In this document: piece by piece, positions 33,676-44,158 of the stretch
Numbering within the stretch: position 1 is the first letter of the stretch
How the letters are laid out: each line of letters opens with the position of its first letter
NCBI GenBank assembly: GCA_023653785.1
Contig: JAMKCH010049303.1
Span: 1-64,000 of the forward strand
Origin: Ophioderma brevispina
Taxonomy: Eukaryota; Echinodermata; Ophiuroidea; Amphilepidida; Ophiodermatidae
DNA length: 64,000 nt
Direction of reading: 5' to 3'
Program-made: the position numbers and the translations under genes
Notes under the pieces: model-generated
Told to the model about the DNA's origin: nothing
The model's database searches: none
What the model saw: only the letters and a program-made list of their open reading frames with translations

Positions 33676-34701
33676 TTGCGTCTTACACCCATATCCAGGC
33701 TTACACCCCTGTCCCCCTGGGGATAGAGGGTGGTAAAGTTGCAATCCAGTGGTGTGTTCTAAAAGGTTAAATGTTAATAAAAGCTAGTTGAATCAAAACA
33801 TTTTCAATTTATTAGCTATCAGGGCCACACATTTAATGGTGTGTTATCCCACTTATATACTAATTTTCCACGAGAACATTATATAGGACATATCACCCTT
33901 CATGATTATGTAACAACACTATCATTAACCCAAGTCTTGCAGTTTGTTAGAGTAATACAATCAAACAACCAATATTTTCAGACCGCTGGCGACTACGGAA
34001 TGGCTTACAGCAGCACTCAGTGCATTTAACTTTAAGTGATGCACTTTTTGCTCCGAGTGTTTTTTGTTTGCATTAAAAATAGTTGCATAACGACCAAAAA
34101 ATACGGCCAAGAAAAAAAATCACTCCCTCAAATATGTACCTTATGGGAAGACCAACAACTGTCCTAACTCGGAAGGAATATGTACACCCGATTCTGAGAA
34201 ACTCTAAAAAGACACGGGGTCTACGCTAGTAAATAATTGACCCACATCTTGGTGTCTATCTTGTCTGCCAAAGCAGTAGTTCTTCATAGCCACATCCCTG
34301 TTATCCCTTTTTTTTCTGTTCTTTTTCTGCCCTCCCAAGTGTGGCTTTATTTAGAGACGGAAAAAACATGAAAAGCTTTAAAAACAGGAATTGACAAAGG
34401 TTACTAGCGTAAGAGTCTCGGAGAGAGAGGGTGTTCTTTACCAGTCTCGCGGTGCAGTGCAAGCGATTGTCAATTGCAGCAGTAGTGTTGTATTAATATA
34501 TATAGCTTATACATGTTGTGCCCTTTTGACTGCCCATTGGAGTGAGATTTGCCACCAGGGTGCCCCACACTAGATGTCGATATTGCTTTTGTGATCAAAG
34601 TCTAATCCCTCAACTTTTCATGAACATGAGTAAGAGAAAATTTTATATCATCTGAACCATTGTTTGAGTGTAGAATGTGTGCCTAATCTTTAAGACAAAA
34701 T
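33676..34701. other. No gene seen
   Basis: About 1 kb of unique sequence. Short frames only. Confidence 0.5.
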
Positions 34702-35002
34702 CCAGAGGTTGTATTCAGTCAATCCCATAATGCTCAAGTTTTGGCAAATTTCACCTCAAGAAGGTCAGGTGATCCAAAAATCCTATTCTTAACACATAAA
34801 AAACCTGACTTTTACTTTCATTTCGCAAAGTGTAGTAATTAGGGAATATGTTTAGACATGATAATTTGAAAATGTCTTGTGGTTTCTTCAACTTTTGGGA
34901 ATACACTTTTTCATCCTCAAAAGTTACTGACATGTCATTAGTAGAGTACAGATAATGCACATTTGCAAATGATTGTGGGATTGGTTCAAAAACAACCCTT
35001 GG
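34702..35002 (+). mobile_element. MITE, CCAGAGGTTGT ends (copy 2)
   Basis: Left CCAGAGGTTGTATTCAGTCA then ATCCCATAAT, mirrored on the right by ATTGTGGGATTGGTTC and AACAACCCTTGG. Interior homologous to 27041-27351 in opposite orientation. About 300 bp. Confidence 0.8.
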
Positions 35003-35792
35003 ACAAATCCAAAAAAAGCCAAGTAGTGGTTTGCTGCAATTCCGTCTTACCCACGCGTGAGTATGTACAATTCAACAATCCCACGCTTAACACTTTATAT
35101 GCACATTTGGGAGAATTCAAGTCTCCGTCTACTGACATGAAGGACATACCACATGCAAATCGGCTTTTATTTTTAGAGCAACTTTAAGCAGTGGCAACGC
35201 AGTTTTGACAACTGATATTATAAGTAAGGACAGGCTAGAGCTATATTACCTCTGCCAAAATCGGAAAAATCCATTGTGGGAATCTTGCCATACAGGCCTA
35301 CAAATGTCAGGATTTGAATGTTATAGCGCCCTCTATATGCCCATTCTCCATAGAAAGATGTGGAAAACTAGATTTTTAAAAATCACATTTACCCGCAATG
35401 AAATTTCGTAAAATTTGCACAGAATGTACTTAGTGGACTAAATAATCCAAATCAGTTGTCAAAATTGTGTCGCCGGCGATAATTTTTGAGTTATTCTGGT
35501 TTTGTCATAATAAATGAGACTTTCAAACACCTGTATGTAAGAACTAAGTAGGTCACAAAATAATCTAGCGGAGAAAAAGTAGGTGTATAATATCTCAATG
35601 GAAGACCATACCAGAGGAAATGTTGATTTATATGAAGGGCAAAAGGAAGTTTACTACTCCTGTTTTGGAAGAAGGCTGGTGGAATCTTTGGTTTGATCCT
35701 CATCCACCTCATTCTATCCCCACCTGCCATTTTGTGTGAGCACTTCCAAAATGGATTGGTTGTATCTGCTGCAGAAACTTGTGCAGAAGTTT
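35003..35792. other. No gene seen
   Basis: Unique sequence. A 74-codon frame at 34963-35187 starts inside the MITE and shows no domain. Confidence 0.5.
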
Positions 35793-35930
35793 ATCCCCCC
35801 TGTGAGAGATAGGAAGGATTGATGAAATGGATTATTATGAACCTATCAAAGGCAAGGCCTCACAAATACAGGTTAATGGTAATAAATAGAATAATTCGGA
35901 AGTGGGTCAGAAAATGGAAGTTATACTTTC
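35793..35930. repeat. 138 bp direct repeat, left copy
   Basis: Matches 36097-36234 over 138 bp with about three substitutions and no indel. The matched block starts at ATCCCCC.TGTGAGAGATAGG and ends at AAGTTATACTTTC, exactly where the SINE poly(T) begins. Confidence 0.93.
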
Positions 35931-36096
35931 TTTTTTTTTTTTTTTTTTTTATAGCTCGTATACAGATTAAATCCAGAATTGAGCACCCGAGTGAATCCCA
36001 GCAAGTGACCCCACCGGGATTCGAACCCGGGATTTTTGATTTGGTATATTTGCGCCATAGGCAAGCACCCTAACCAACTAGACCACGCTCTCCCAC
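35931..36096 (-). mobile_element. tRNA-derived SINE between 138 bp direct repeats
   Basis: On the minus strand: an A box in GGTCTAGTTGG (plus coordinates 36074-36085), a perfect B box GGTTCGAATCC (36017-36027), a TGGGATTCACTCGGGTGCTC body and a short LINE-like part, then poly(A) (T-run 35931-35951 on plus). The poly(A) end touches one 138 bp repeat and the 5' end lies against the other, as target duplications would, but these are far longer than the 5-30 bp usual for target-primed reverse transcription. Confidence 0.87.
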
Positions 36097-36234
36097 ATCC
36101 CCCATGTGAGAGATAGGGAGGATTGATGAAATGGATTATTATGAACCTATCAAAGGCAAGGCCTCACAAATACAGGTTAATGGTAATAAATAGAATAATT
36201 CGGAAGTGGGTCAGCAAATGGAAGTTATACTTTC
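36097..36234. repeat. 138 bp direct repeat, right copy
   Basis: Right partner of 35793-35930. After it the sequence continues into unique DNA (CCTGGTTAGC). Origin discussed under findings. Confidence 0.93.
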
Positions 36235-37129
36235 CCTGGTTAGCTGCCCCCGTTGCTACATCCGACCCTGTTTTCTGACAGGCTTGTCATGTTTTACACA
36301 AGATCTGCAACTAGAAAAGAGGACATTTTGTGCCCCATAATTTTTTTTTTCTAATCTGATAATTTAATTACGGCAATAATATCGCAGAGTTTGTCTTGGG
36401 TGTGTAATCTGCAGGTGCGCGACATAGGTGGCAACTTGGCAAGTGGAGGCGTCTTGCATTATAATAAAATGCATCGTTTCTTCCGGGTGATTTGCCAGGA
36501 GATAAATATTGAATATTCATCATTTCTTGTAGCCCATCTTGAAGACATAAGTAGAAGGTGGCAAGATACAGTCCCATCTCAAATACTGTCAAGATTCCTT
36601 CAATCTTAAAATCTCCCAAGCTTTCCCAAGTGAGAAGAAAAATCACCAGCAAGCCCTAGTTTAGCCTGTGTCATTCATCCCTTCAATAGAATTAAAGAAA
36701 TTATTTCTCTTAGGTGACCCCTTGAGGCTTTCAAGACAGCGACAAGATGTGGATTCATTCCATCTACAAGCTTTTCAGCTGTACAAAAGTGTTTCTAAGT
36801 CTCAAGACTTTCTTGAAAGGAGGCAAAGTATCAACCGAGAAGGTCCTGGTTTATTTAGCCAATGCAATTCAGTTGCAGTTTGTGAAGTTTAATTCCCTGG
36901 CTCTTGTGTATAATCATCCGTAGCTATAGAAGATATAGGTTGGGTTCCCGAGAACAAGAAAAACCTTTAGCATGTGCCAAATGTGTGGCACCATGGTGGC
37001 GACTTTTTTGGCTGAAAACTAGACTAATTAGGTGCAAGCTTTCAACACTAATGATGTAAAATGTGGGGGGAAAGTGTGAACTGTTATCTGCGAAGTGATA
37101 GGTGAAGCAAAACGTATGTTGTAGAAAGA
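36235..37129. other. No gene seen
   Basis: Unique sequence with 72-74 codon frames on plus at 36391 and 36668 that show no recognisable domain. Confidence 0.45.
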
Positions 37130-37425
37130 AATGACATTCAACTCTCTCTCTCGCTCTCATTTGCATTTCACTCCTGGCTCTCGACCTTTCTTTCATTCCA
37201 TCTCCTTTTCTCAGTGTTTTCTGCTTTCTGCTCATTCTCTTCATTCTATCTCCCTTTGTTTCTGTATCTCTAAGTCTATTTACTTTATTTATTCCCCTTT
37301 TCCTTTGTCTCTTTTTCTCACTCTTCCTCTATCTCTCGCTCTTCCTCTCTCTCACTTTTCCTCTCTCGCTTTTCCTCTATCTCGCTTTTCCTCTATCTCG
37401 CTTTTCCTCTCTCTCTCCCTCTCTC

Positions 37426-37456
<31 letters not shown>

Positions 37457-37585
37457 GTCTTTGTCTTTCTCTCTGTCTCTCTCTCTGTCTGTCTCTCTTT
37501 CTCTCTGTCTCTTTCTGTCTGTCTCTTTCTCTTTCTCTCTTTTTTCTCTTAACGTAAGTCTGTCCCTCCCCTGTCCTCTCTCTCT
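37130..37585. repeat. Polypyrimidine (CT/CTGT) tract, ~455 bp
   Basis: TCTC, CTCTGTCT and TTTCCTCTATCTCGC words dominate the plus strand. The 168-codon serine/leucine-rich frame and its arginine/glutamate-rich shadow on the minus strand are artefacts of the repeat. Confidence 0.9.
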
Positions 37586-37637
37586 TGCACATGTGCTCTG
37601 GTTTACTATGCTCATTTCTTACCCAGTGCATCTTTAA

Positions 37638-38080
37638 TTACACAGCCAGATTCTTACTCACGGTGTAACCCAGGGCTTAGGCTACTTCATGCGTACTCCT
37701 AGCTCTACTCCAAGGGTACCCTCTTGATGCAGTATTGATGCAGTACCTACAACTAAGTACTTGCAAAGTACACAAGCCATTGGGTGCACAACAGCTATGC
37801 TTACTTAGCAGTACCCAGCATATAATTAACTCTGCAGTTTCCTGCTAGGTAACTGACAGGTACACATGTAGGACACCAGTAGTGGAGTACCTCTGCAGCT
37901 ACTCTGGAGTAACCTCACAGGTACTCCCCTACCAGCTGCCTGGTAGGCAGCACTTTGGCCCATAGAGGGAGTCAAACATTCCATTGTTGTTTACCAGCTA
38001 TTACCCTTTTCTGACCATTTTCAAGCTTAGTAACATCTATAACATCTATACATGTATTTAATTTCAGCATCACCAAAACC
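37638..38080 (-). repeat. Dispersed repeat, inverted partner of 20395-20800
   Basis: Reverse-complement copy of the GTAC-rich family (ACACAGCCAGATTCTTA, CAAGGGTACCCTCTTGATGC, GGTACTCCCCTACCAGCTG, TTTGGCCCATAGAGGG). Extends through 'CATTTTCAAGCTTAGTAAC' to about 38080. Class unknown. Confidence 0.85.
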
Positions 38081-38436
38081 CCTATATGATATTTGTGTAA
38101 AAATATATAACACATGTGACAAAATGTTAAATAATGTATAAGGTTACTTAAATAATCACTTAGAGCTCAAAGCTCATTTGCATGCGAGTACCCATGCAGG
38201 TACTCCCATATGGGGTGACTAGTGACTAAAGTTAACTGTGTGTGTGCCTACGTGGATGATTACCCCAACTTTTCCAGCCGGGATTGTGCTACCCATCTTT
38301 GAAGTAGTGAGGTGGATAAGTAACAATTCATTAAAATTATGAAAAGGTTATTTTTTCAAAGTAATATGGAGCAGAATGTTATGGCAAATGTTACGCTTTT
38401 ACCAGAGTTCAGAATATTATCTATCTTCCTCACTAC
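38081..38436. other. No gene seen
   Basis: Spacer. 'GAGTACCCATGCAGGTACTCC' at 38188-38208 is a short palindromic echo of the GTAC-rich repeat. Confidence 0.45.
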
Positions 38437-38440
38437 TTAA

Positions 38441-39562
38441 GGGCAGTGTCAACCCTAGGGCTTTTGTTTTTACACGAATTTCTGATTTTTGCACCATTTT
38501 AAATATCAACCTGTGTTCTATCGTTACCAACAAAGGTTATCCACTGCAGACAATCCTGAGCTGTATTTATTTGTCGATTTAAAACAGCTATTTGACCATT
38601 TAAAGTCACAAAAACCACATGGTCTTAACGGCGGGAATTTAAGCACATTTCACGCCATCAGGCGCAAGGCGCAGCATCGCGTTGCTTGGTGAATTTTTTG
38701 CTGCGTAATGAAGCGTGCGCGTGTTTTAATGTACTTTTGCGCGAACGCATCTTGGAAAAACAAAAAATAATATTTGAAAATGTAAACAAAGCGCTAATTT
38801 AGACCAGATAAAATTTCAATTTCTTCTGATTTCTGAAGTTAGAGACGAGATGTTTGATTCAATAGTGCATAAAGATGTAGTTTCATCACTTGCACAACAT
38901 ACTCATTTTCGAACTTCAAAGATAAAGTTATTTGAGAAAGAGACAGCTTGAAATGGCGTGAAAGTCACTTTTTTAATAAAACACAGATTTTCTCAATGTT
39001 CAATTTTCACAAAATTTGGCAAATTTTCAGACAAGATAACTCCAAAAATACCAAAGTAAAAGGTAAGGTTTAACTTTCCTACGATAGCAATCGGTCTTCT
39101 CTAGGAACAGTTTTCTCAATTTTTCATTTTTCGATTTCTAACTAAAGATATTCTCCAATATATACTCAAATTTTGGAAAAGATAAGTAAAAATCACGCTT
39201 TTTTGACATTTTTCCGTATATTTCGAAAAGCAAGCTCTATTTTAAAAAAATGAAAAAAACGTCCCTAGACAAATTTGTCTTGTTTCTAAAAAATAACATA
39301 AGAAATCATGAACATCTAAAAAATAACATAAGAAATCATGAAAATTCAAATTGTTTTTGTTATGCTGTCTGAAAATTTGGGTCAAAATCGGGTTTTTTGT
39401 GTATTTTTCTCAAAATACGGAAAGTTTTACATTAATCTGATGCCACCATCGGGGTTCATCGTTCAATTTTCTTTCTAAAAATGTATACTTTTACCAATAA
39501 TCAAATATTTGGAAAGTTACAAACCAAAATAGATACTCGGAAACTCAGGGTTGACACTGTCC
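38441..39562. mobile_element. TTAA-flanked TIR element, 1122 bp
   Basis: TTAA (38437-38440), then GGGCAGTGTCAACCCTAGGG. At the other end ..CAGGGTTGACACTGTCC, then TTAA (39563-39566). TIRs of 16 bp differ by one base. The interior is AT-rich with many TTTTCGA/AAAATTT words and no long frame, so it is non-autonomous. It contains a 29 bp tandem duplication at 39288-39348 (CTAAAAAATAACATAAGAAA twice). TTAA targets suggest piggyBac-type mobilisation, by inference. Confidence 0.85.
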
Positions 39563-39566
39563 TTAA

Positions 39567-40075
39567 GAGATAAATGTTTAGCTAAACAGTTGTTTAACAC
39601 CATTCTGGTATCTGGGCCTGAGTCACTATAGTGCCTGCAGGGTTTTGGGGAGTAATGACTGTCATGACTGTAAGTAACTCCTATTTTGACTAATCATGAA
39701 ACTGTATTAATGTGAATGGATTCCAGATATCTGTATTCATAGCAACACTTTAATTAAGGTCAATAGTGTATCTTTCACCTCATACCTGAAACCCATAGGA
39801 AAAATTACACCAAATCCTGCAATGCAATATGATTTGGGAATATTAAAAAACATACCATAAAATCATGTGATTGATGTAGTGCCCATTACCCAGTTGCATA
39901 GATGGCACAGTGTGGATTCTTGACCACTACTTAGCTCCGGAGCATACAGTTGTAAACAACCGTTCAGAGTCGGAGTTATCATTAATGAGTGCCCAATCAA
40001 CAACAACAGTATCGATTTTCGTTTGTAAAAATCCACCAAATTTTGGGAAAAATCAGCCATTGGGGTTAAAAATCT
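39567..40075. other. No gene seen
   Basis: Unique AT-rich sequence. Nothing recognised. Confidence 0.5.
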
Positions 40076-40210
40076 CCAAATATTTGATACTTCCCCCTCC
40101 CCCAGAATTTTTTTTTTCACTTTTGTCCCCCCCCCCAGAATTTCACTTTCACTTTCCCCATTTTTCCCCACCCCCCCCAGAAAAAACGAGTTCTGGCGCC
40201 GCCACTGGTG
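40076..40210 (-). repeat. C-rich element end (CAGTGGCGGCGCCAGAA on minus)
   Basis: C-runs alternating with CAGAATTT and TTTCACTTTC lead into 'TTCTGGCGCCGCCACTG'. On the minus strand this begins CAGTGGCGGCGCCAGAAC. CAGTGGCG starts are common at DNA transposon termini. A matching opposite terminus was not found. Confidence 0.4.
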
Positions 40211-41360
40211 AGGATTGCCTTTTACCTGAACATTCATTCCCTTCAGATCAAAGAAGAGAAAAGGCATTTTCCTTTCCTTTCTCCTCCTCCTCCCTCCTCA
40301 TTCGCACTGGAAGTTTGTTTGAGATTTGAGCGAGAAAGGAAGGTTGTAAACTAGGGGATGTCACCACATGTTTGAAGTCACTTTAGTCACACTTACGTTT
40401 TGCTAGTCATGTTCTGATCCCACACTTTGAGAAACCTGCAGTTTCACATTTTAATACAATAATTTGGACTTAAGAGCAAGTGTTGCGCATGCTTCAAAGT
40501 CGCCATTGGTGTCTCGAGCCCACCTTAATTTGATTCAAACCAAGTCACGAATTGGTACGACTGGCGTGAAAAAAAAAAAAATTGTGCGAAACATATCTAG
40601 TCACGTACGTAGTAAAGAACAAAAGTAAATTTCCTGATTGATTAACAAATCCAAGCTATTCAGTATAAATTTTCAACTATTTTAATCACAACAATTTAAG
40701 ATAAAAACCACTCAAAAAATAGCTTCCTGCAGGGAGTGGAGATGTGGACTGGTTATGTTCAATGCATAAATATTGCCCGTAGTTTACTTCTAGCTCAATC
40801 AATACTTTTTCAGTCTTCTCCCACCTCATATGATATGATCCCCATCCCCCCTTCCCATCAGTAATTTTACGATACAGCCCTGCGTGTGCATGACATCACA
40901 CGGATGTATAACTGACATGTAGACACGAGACCAACAGGGGAGAAGAAACTGAGACAGCTGATGAGAACACTCATTCATCGAAAACCCGAAGAGTGTCTTC
41001 AGTGCGGTCCAAATTGCCGACTGAAGAACGTCATCGCGCTTCCACTACAGGCAATGTCATAAAACTTATTTTTACAATCACACAATGTAATCAAGAGAGC
41101 ACAAGGGGTATATTGGGCATATTCCATATAGTACCCCAAAATGAAATGTATCTAGGATATAACAACAAGCGTGACCCAGTCAATGTTACGTTATGGTGAC
41201 ACACTATCAGTGGTTTCAACCCAAAGATTGCCTGCCAATTGGAATTAGATTCGACTGAAATTGGAGATTTTCTAAGATAACAATGTATTGGAGCCGACCG
41301 CGAGGCCTTGCGCAAATTCTAACATACAAAAATGGGTCAGGATTGTTGTTGGTCAACTAA
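40211..41360. other. No gene seen
   Basis: Mostly unique. 40900-41070 is GC-richer with short open frames but no recognisable domain or splice logic. Confidence 0.45.
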
Positions 41361-41615
41361 CACAGTCCGAGATGCCTCCGCCACTGCAGCTTCTACGGCC
41401 TGGAGGAGCAACTCGTAAAGTGCGGCGTGTGGCACTTCCACCTGCTGCGATCCAAGGCTTGTCTTTCTAATCGCGACCCAAAAGGAGTCAAATCCATATT
41501 GCGCCACCGGCTACGCATAAACGGTGACAATTTTGCGAGAGATTCGGGAGCTCTAAGAAGTAGGGGAGTGGAAGGCCTGTGGGTAGTTTTCAATAATATT
41601 GTTTTGTACCGATGA
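41361..41615 (+). CDS. Unrecognised 85-codon open stretch (possible exon or element fragment)
   Basis: After a stop at 41358-41360 the plus frame stays open to TGA (41613-41615). It reads CLRHCSFYGLEEQLVKCGVW and then a basic stretch including NRDPKGVKSILRHRLRING and SRGVEGLWVVFNN. Composition is protein-like and GC-richer than its surroundings, but there is no ATG at its start and I recognise no family. The opposite strand is also open (41393-41620) and reads ERQALDRSRWKCHT, which loosely resembles the 'DRSxW' tail of LINE proteins. Either strand may be the real one, or neither. Confidence 0.25.
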   Translation, partial: HSPRCLRHCSFYGLEEQLVKCGVWHFHLLRSKACLSNRDPKGVKSILRHRLRINGDNFARDSGALRSRGVEGLWVVFNNIVLYR

Positions 41616-42427
41616 CACAAATCACACAGCTCAACATGCCTCCTATAAACTAGTAATTTTGAGACCTACTTTTCTTTTCATAAAAACTTAATAGAAGTCA
41701 CGTGCGGAGGCCTTGAATATGTGTGTCAAGTTGTGTGGTGCTAAGTGGTGTCTTGTATTTTTTTGAAAAGTGTTTGATATTTTCAAGAGGTGTTCATGAT
41801 GAAAATAATCACGCCATCGTGTTTGTCCACATGGCGCTATTGAAGTGCTATGATTTTGTTTATTCAAACAAGTTATAGTCTTTGACAATAGTTCATGGAA
41901 TGCCATCCAATTGCTGAAATACATTTTGTTTATTTTGGTCACATCTTGGACACATTGTAAGTCGAGCGATGAACTCGTGTGAAGAAGGATGAAAGTTTTT
42001 GGTCAATAGTGTTTGATGGTGTCACAAGTAGGTAAATTGGGGTTTTCTTACCGACATGAAGTTCTTTGTCTGGTCCTGTGTCGCTTATTATTAATATTGA
42101 TGAGCATACACCATCTTTTAACCAATATTTTGTGCGTCTTGTTTGCATAATGCATAGCGTGACAGACATCGCTTGTTGTCAAATGGTGGTGTCACCATAT
42201 GCTGCACAGCAGCCATAACTGTCACTTTGTTCGGTGTCATCGTCACAGAAAGACAGGTGTGCCTGTCATCATTATTTGCTGTTGTTGTCATTGGTGGTTG
42301 TCAGTATGGGTAAAAACGGCTCAACCATGTTTAGCATCAACCTCAAAATCAAATTTGATGAAACTTGGCCACTGGAGAATATCTCTTGATGCAAGTTATA
42401 ATTATGCACCACATCCCAAGTTCTGCT
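41616..42427. other. No gene seen
   Basis: Unique sequence. GTTGTTGTC-type words near 42280 lead into the next element. Confidence 0.5.
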
Positions 42428-42740
42428 TTTTTGTGTCGTCTGCATGAATTCAAGAAGGCACATAGGGATTACTCTGGTCGTATGTCTGTGTATCTGTGTG
42501 TCTGTGGTCAAATTGTTAACCCTTAATATATTGCATGTCCGTAAGGGATATACGATGATGTAACTTGGTGGAAAGGAGGGGGCGGGGTGGGGTGACATGT
42601 TGGTGACCTCATGTGACCTTGGTGACCTCATGTGACCTTGGTGACCTCATGTGACCTTGGTGACCTCATGTGACCTTTGGCTCCATTCACAAACCGCAAC
42701 AACAAAGGACACTCATGGTCCGGGGACCGCAATGTATTTT
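42428..42740 (+). mobile_element. Short member of the TTGTGTCGCCTGCC element family
   Basis: Starts TTTTTTGTGTCGTCTGCATG, continues 'AAGGCACATAGGGATTACT' and a GTCTGTGT run, and ends ATTCACAAACCGC..GGACACTCATGGTCCGGGGACCG followed by 'AATGTATTTTT', as in the 48431 and 59136 copies. Its middle is replaced by a 'GATGATGTAACTTGGTGGAAAGG' segment shared with 2590-2925 and a TGACCT-rich 19 bp array. Confidence 0.65.
42602..42677. repeat. Four perfect 19 bp repeats GGTGACCTCATGTGACCTT
   Basis: Four head-to-tail copies (42602, 42621, 42640, 42659). On the minus strand each unit carries two AGGTCA-type half-sites (AGGTCACATGAGGTCA), spaced by four bases, a DR4-like arrangement. DR4 sites are bound by RXR heterodimers such as TR and LXR as established knowledge. 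Function here is only inferred. Confidence 0.9.
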
Positions 42741-42902
42741 TAAAAATTTGTTGCTTGTATTGTTCTGGGGCTTCCAGCAGTGCTTTTACTGGCATAATTA
42801 CCTTACACCCGTTGCACCCATTTGTATCAGGTCATTGTGAAGGTTATAATATAATTATGCCCTTTTACCTTCAGCATTTGCTGGCATACATCATCATGTG
42901 AA
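42741..42902. other. No gene seen
   Basis: Spacer. Confidence 0.4.
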
Positions 42903-43060
42903 TGCAAGAAGGTCGTAAGTGCAATAGCTGCCATTTGTCAAAAATTCACATCAAACTACTATTATGCCATTTTGTCTTTGGTCATGGCTCTTGAAGTGAT
43001 TCTCCAGGCGACTCAGTCACCTGAAGAACCATTTCAAGAGCCACTGACTTCAGTGAAGAT
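42903..43060. repeat. Repeat with long near-perfect hairpin; relative at 61735-61890
   Basis: Begins 'TGCAAGAAGGTCGTAAGTGC' and AATAGCTGCCATTTGTC, both found near 61735. Positions 42986-43042 form a 28 bp stem: GGCTCTTGAAGTGATTCTCC against GAACCATTTCAAGAGCC, with four transition differences and essentially no loop. The 61814-61890 copy keeps a weaker version. May be a foldback element end or a hairpin RNA source. Confidence 0.7.
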
Positions 43061-43086
43061 AAATTGAGACTGAGAGTTAGCCTGCT

Positions 43087-43573
43087 TCAGGGGGCACAGT
43101 ACCAAATCACTCCACGTTTGGTGTAATGGTAGTTAGTTCCGGTAAAAAAACAAGGCCTATTTGAGATATTTTGGTGTCCTGTGCGAATCGGGGTTCCGTG
43201 AGGGTAGCATGTTATTATTCAAAATGAGGAGCGCATAAGCAAGTAAATACTCTTAAAGTAGAAACTAGTGACTTTCGGATTCATGTGCTAAATAGGCCCC
43301 GGAAAGCACTTACCATGTCTGAAACGGTTAGGAGGCGTCGTGACAGCCGAAAAGTAGCGGGGGGTGGCAGTGTTCACGTGCTCTATCGTAAAAGTTAATT
43401 GGAATGTGTAAGGTGAATTGAAGCTTATATTCAAGTTTCAGGTCTTAATAGTGATTTTATGCATTGAAAATAATCAAAAATGGTTTTACGTCTCGGGTGG
43501 AAAAGGAGAGTTTCTTGAATCACCATTTTTACGTGCCTTTCAATGGGGCAATTATATGGTACTGTGCCCCCTT
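43087..43573. mobile_element. TIR element AGGGGGCACAGTACCA, copy 1 (~487 bp)
   Basis: Left AGGGGGCACAGTACCAAATC and right ATATGGTACTGTGCCCCCT are perfect 16 bp inverted ends. The interior shares long blocks with 44159-44641 ('ACTCCACG.TTGGTGTAATGG', 'TAGTGACTTTCG', 'GAAACGGTTAGGAGGCGTC', 'GGAATGTGTAAGGTGA'). No frame is conserved. Superfamily not assigned. Flanks show TTC on the left and TTCG on the right. Confidence 0.85.
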
Positions 43574-44158
43574 CGAACACGTACGTGCATAGACTACCCA
43601 TGGCATGGTTTTCGAGTGACACATGCTTATTTTCCATTTTTTGAGATAAAAGTAGCTAAATGTTTGCATTAGAAAGGATAGGCTAATCCTCGTTTTCCGG
43701 ATCTAGTTCATTTTTGATTCAAATTGTTAAAGCTAGGGTGTGGTCAACTTTTCTTCACGAATATGGTGTCGAATTTCATGTCCAATATGGCCACGTACAT
43801 GCCAGATTAGAAAATTTGCCACAAAACTTGCGAATATAAATATTTTGAGAGGCATGTGGTGTGTGGGGGGGGGGGGTGGGGGGGTAGGGTGAGGGGTGTC
43901 TAATCATGAAGTTTGGATTTGTAGGCCGACCACAGATCAGTATGACCGCTATCTGAGATCTGATTACTACTCCCATCAACAGTGAATCCAACTGTAAGGG
44001 CCAATTTGACGGCAAATTCTGTATGAGAGCACATTGCGGGAAAACTGGAATTTTATCACACAACAAGCATATTGGAATATTATTTCCACTTTTTTTTGAA
44101 AATGCTAATCTTTCTGAAAATACAGCAGAAATAGGAAATGTAGAGATTGGTCGTGTTC
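43574..44158. other. Segment between the two TIR elements; inverted edges
   Basis: No gene. Its first bases TTCGAACACG are the inverse of its last bases CGTGTTCGAA, continuing the adjoining GGGGGCACAGTACC ends outward, so the whole junction pair forms a ~25 bp inverted repeat. A G-run lies at 43866-43888. Confidence 0.7.

Noticed and set aside
36010..36096. Functional tRNA gene (minus)
   Set aside because: tRNA-like head only. It is fused to a SINE body with poly(A).
37131..37637. 168-codon plus-strand open frame and its minus shadows
   Set aside because: Wholly encoded by the CT/CTGT repeat. Serine/leucine-rich low complexity only.
39863..40329. 134- and 139-codon frames on opposite strands
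   Set aside because: Both are driven by the C-run/G-run segment at 40090-40190. Proline- or glycine-rich, no domain.
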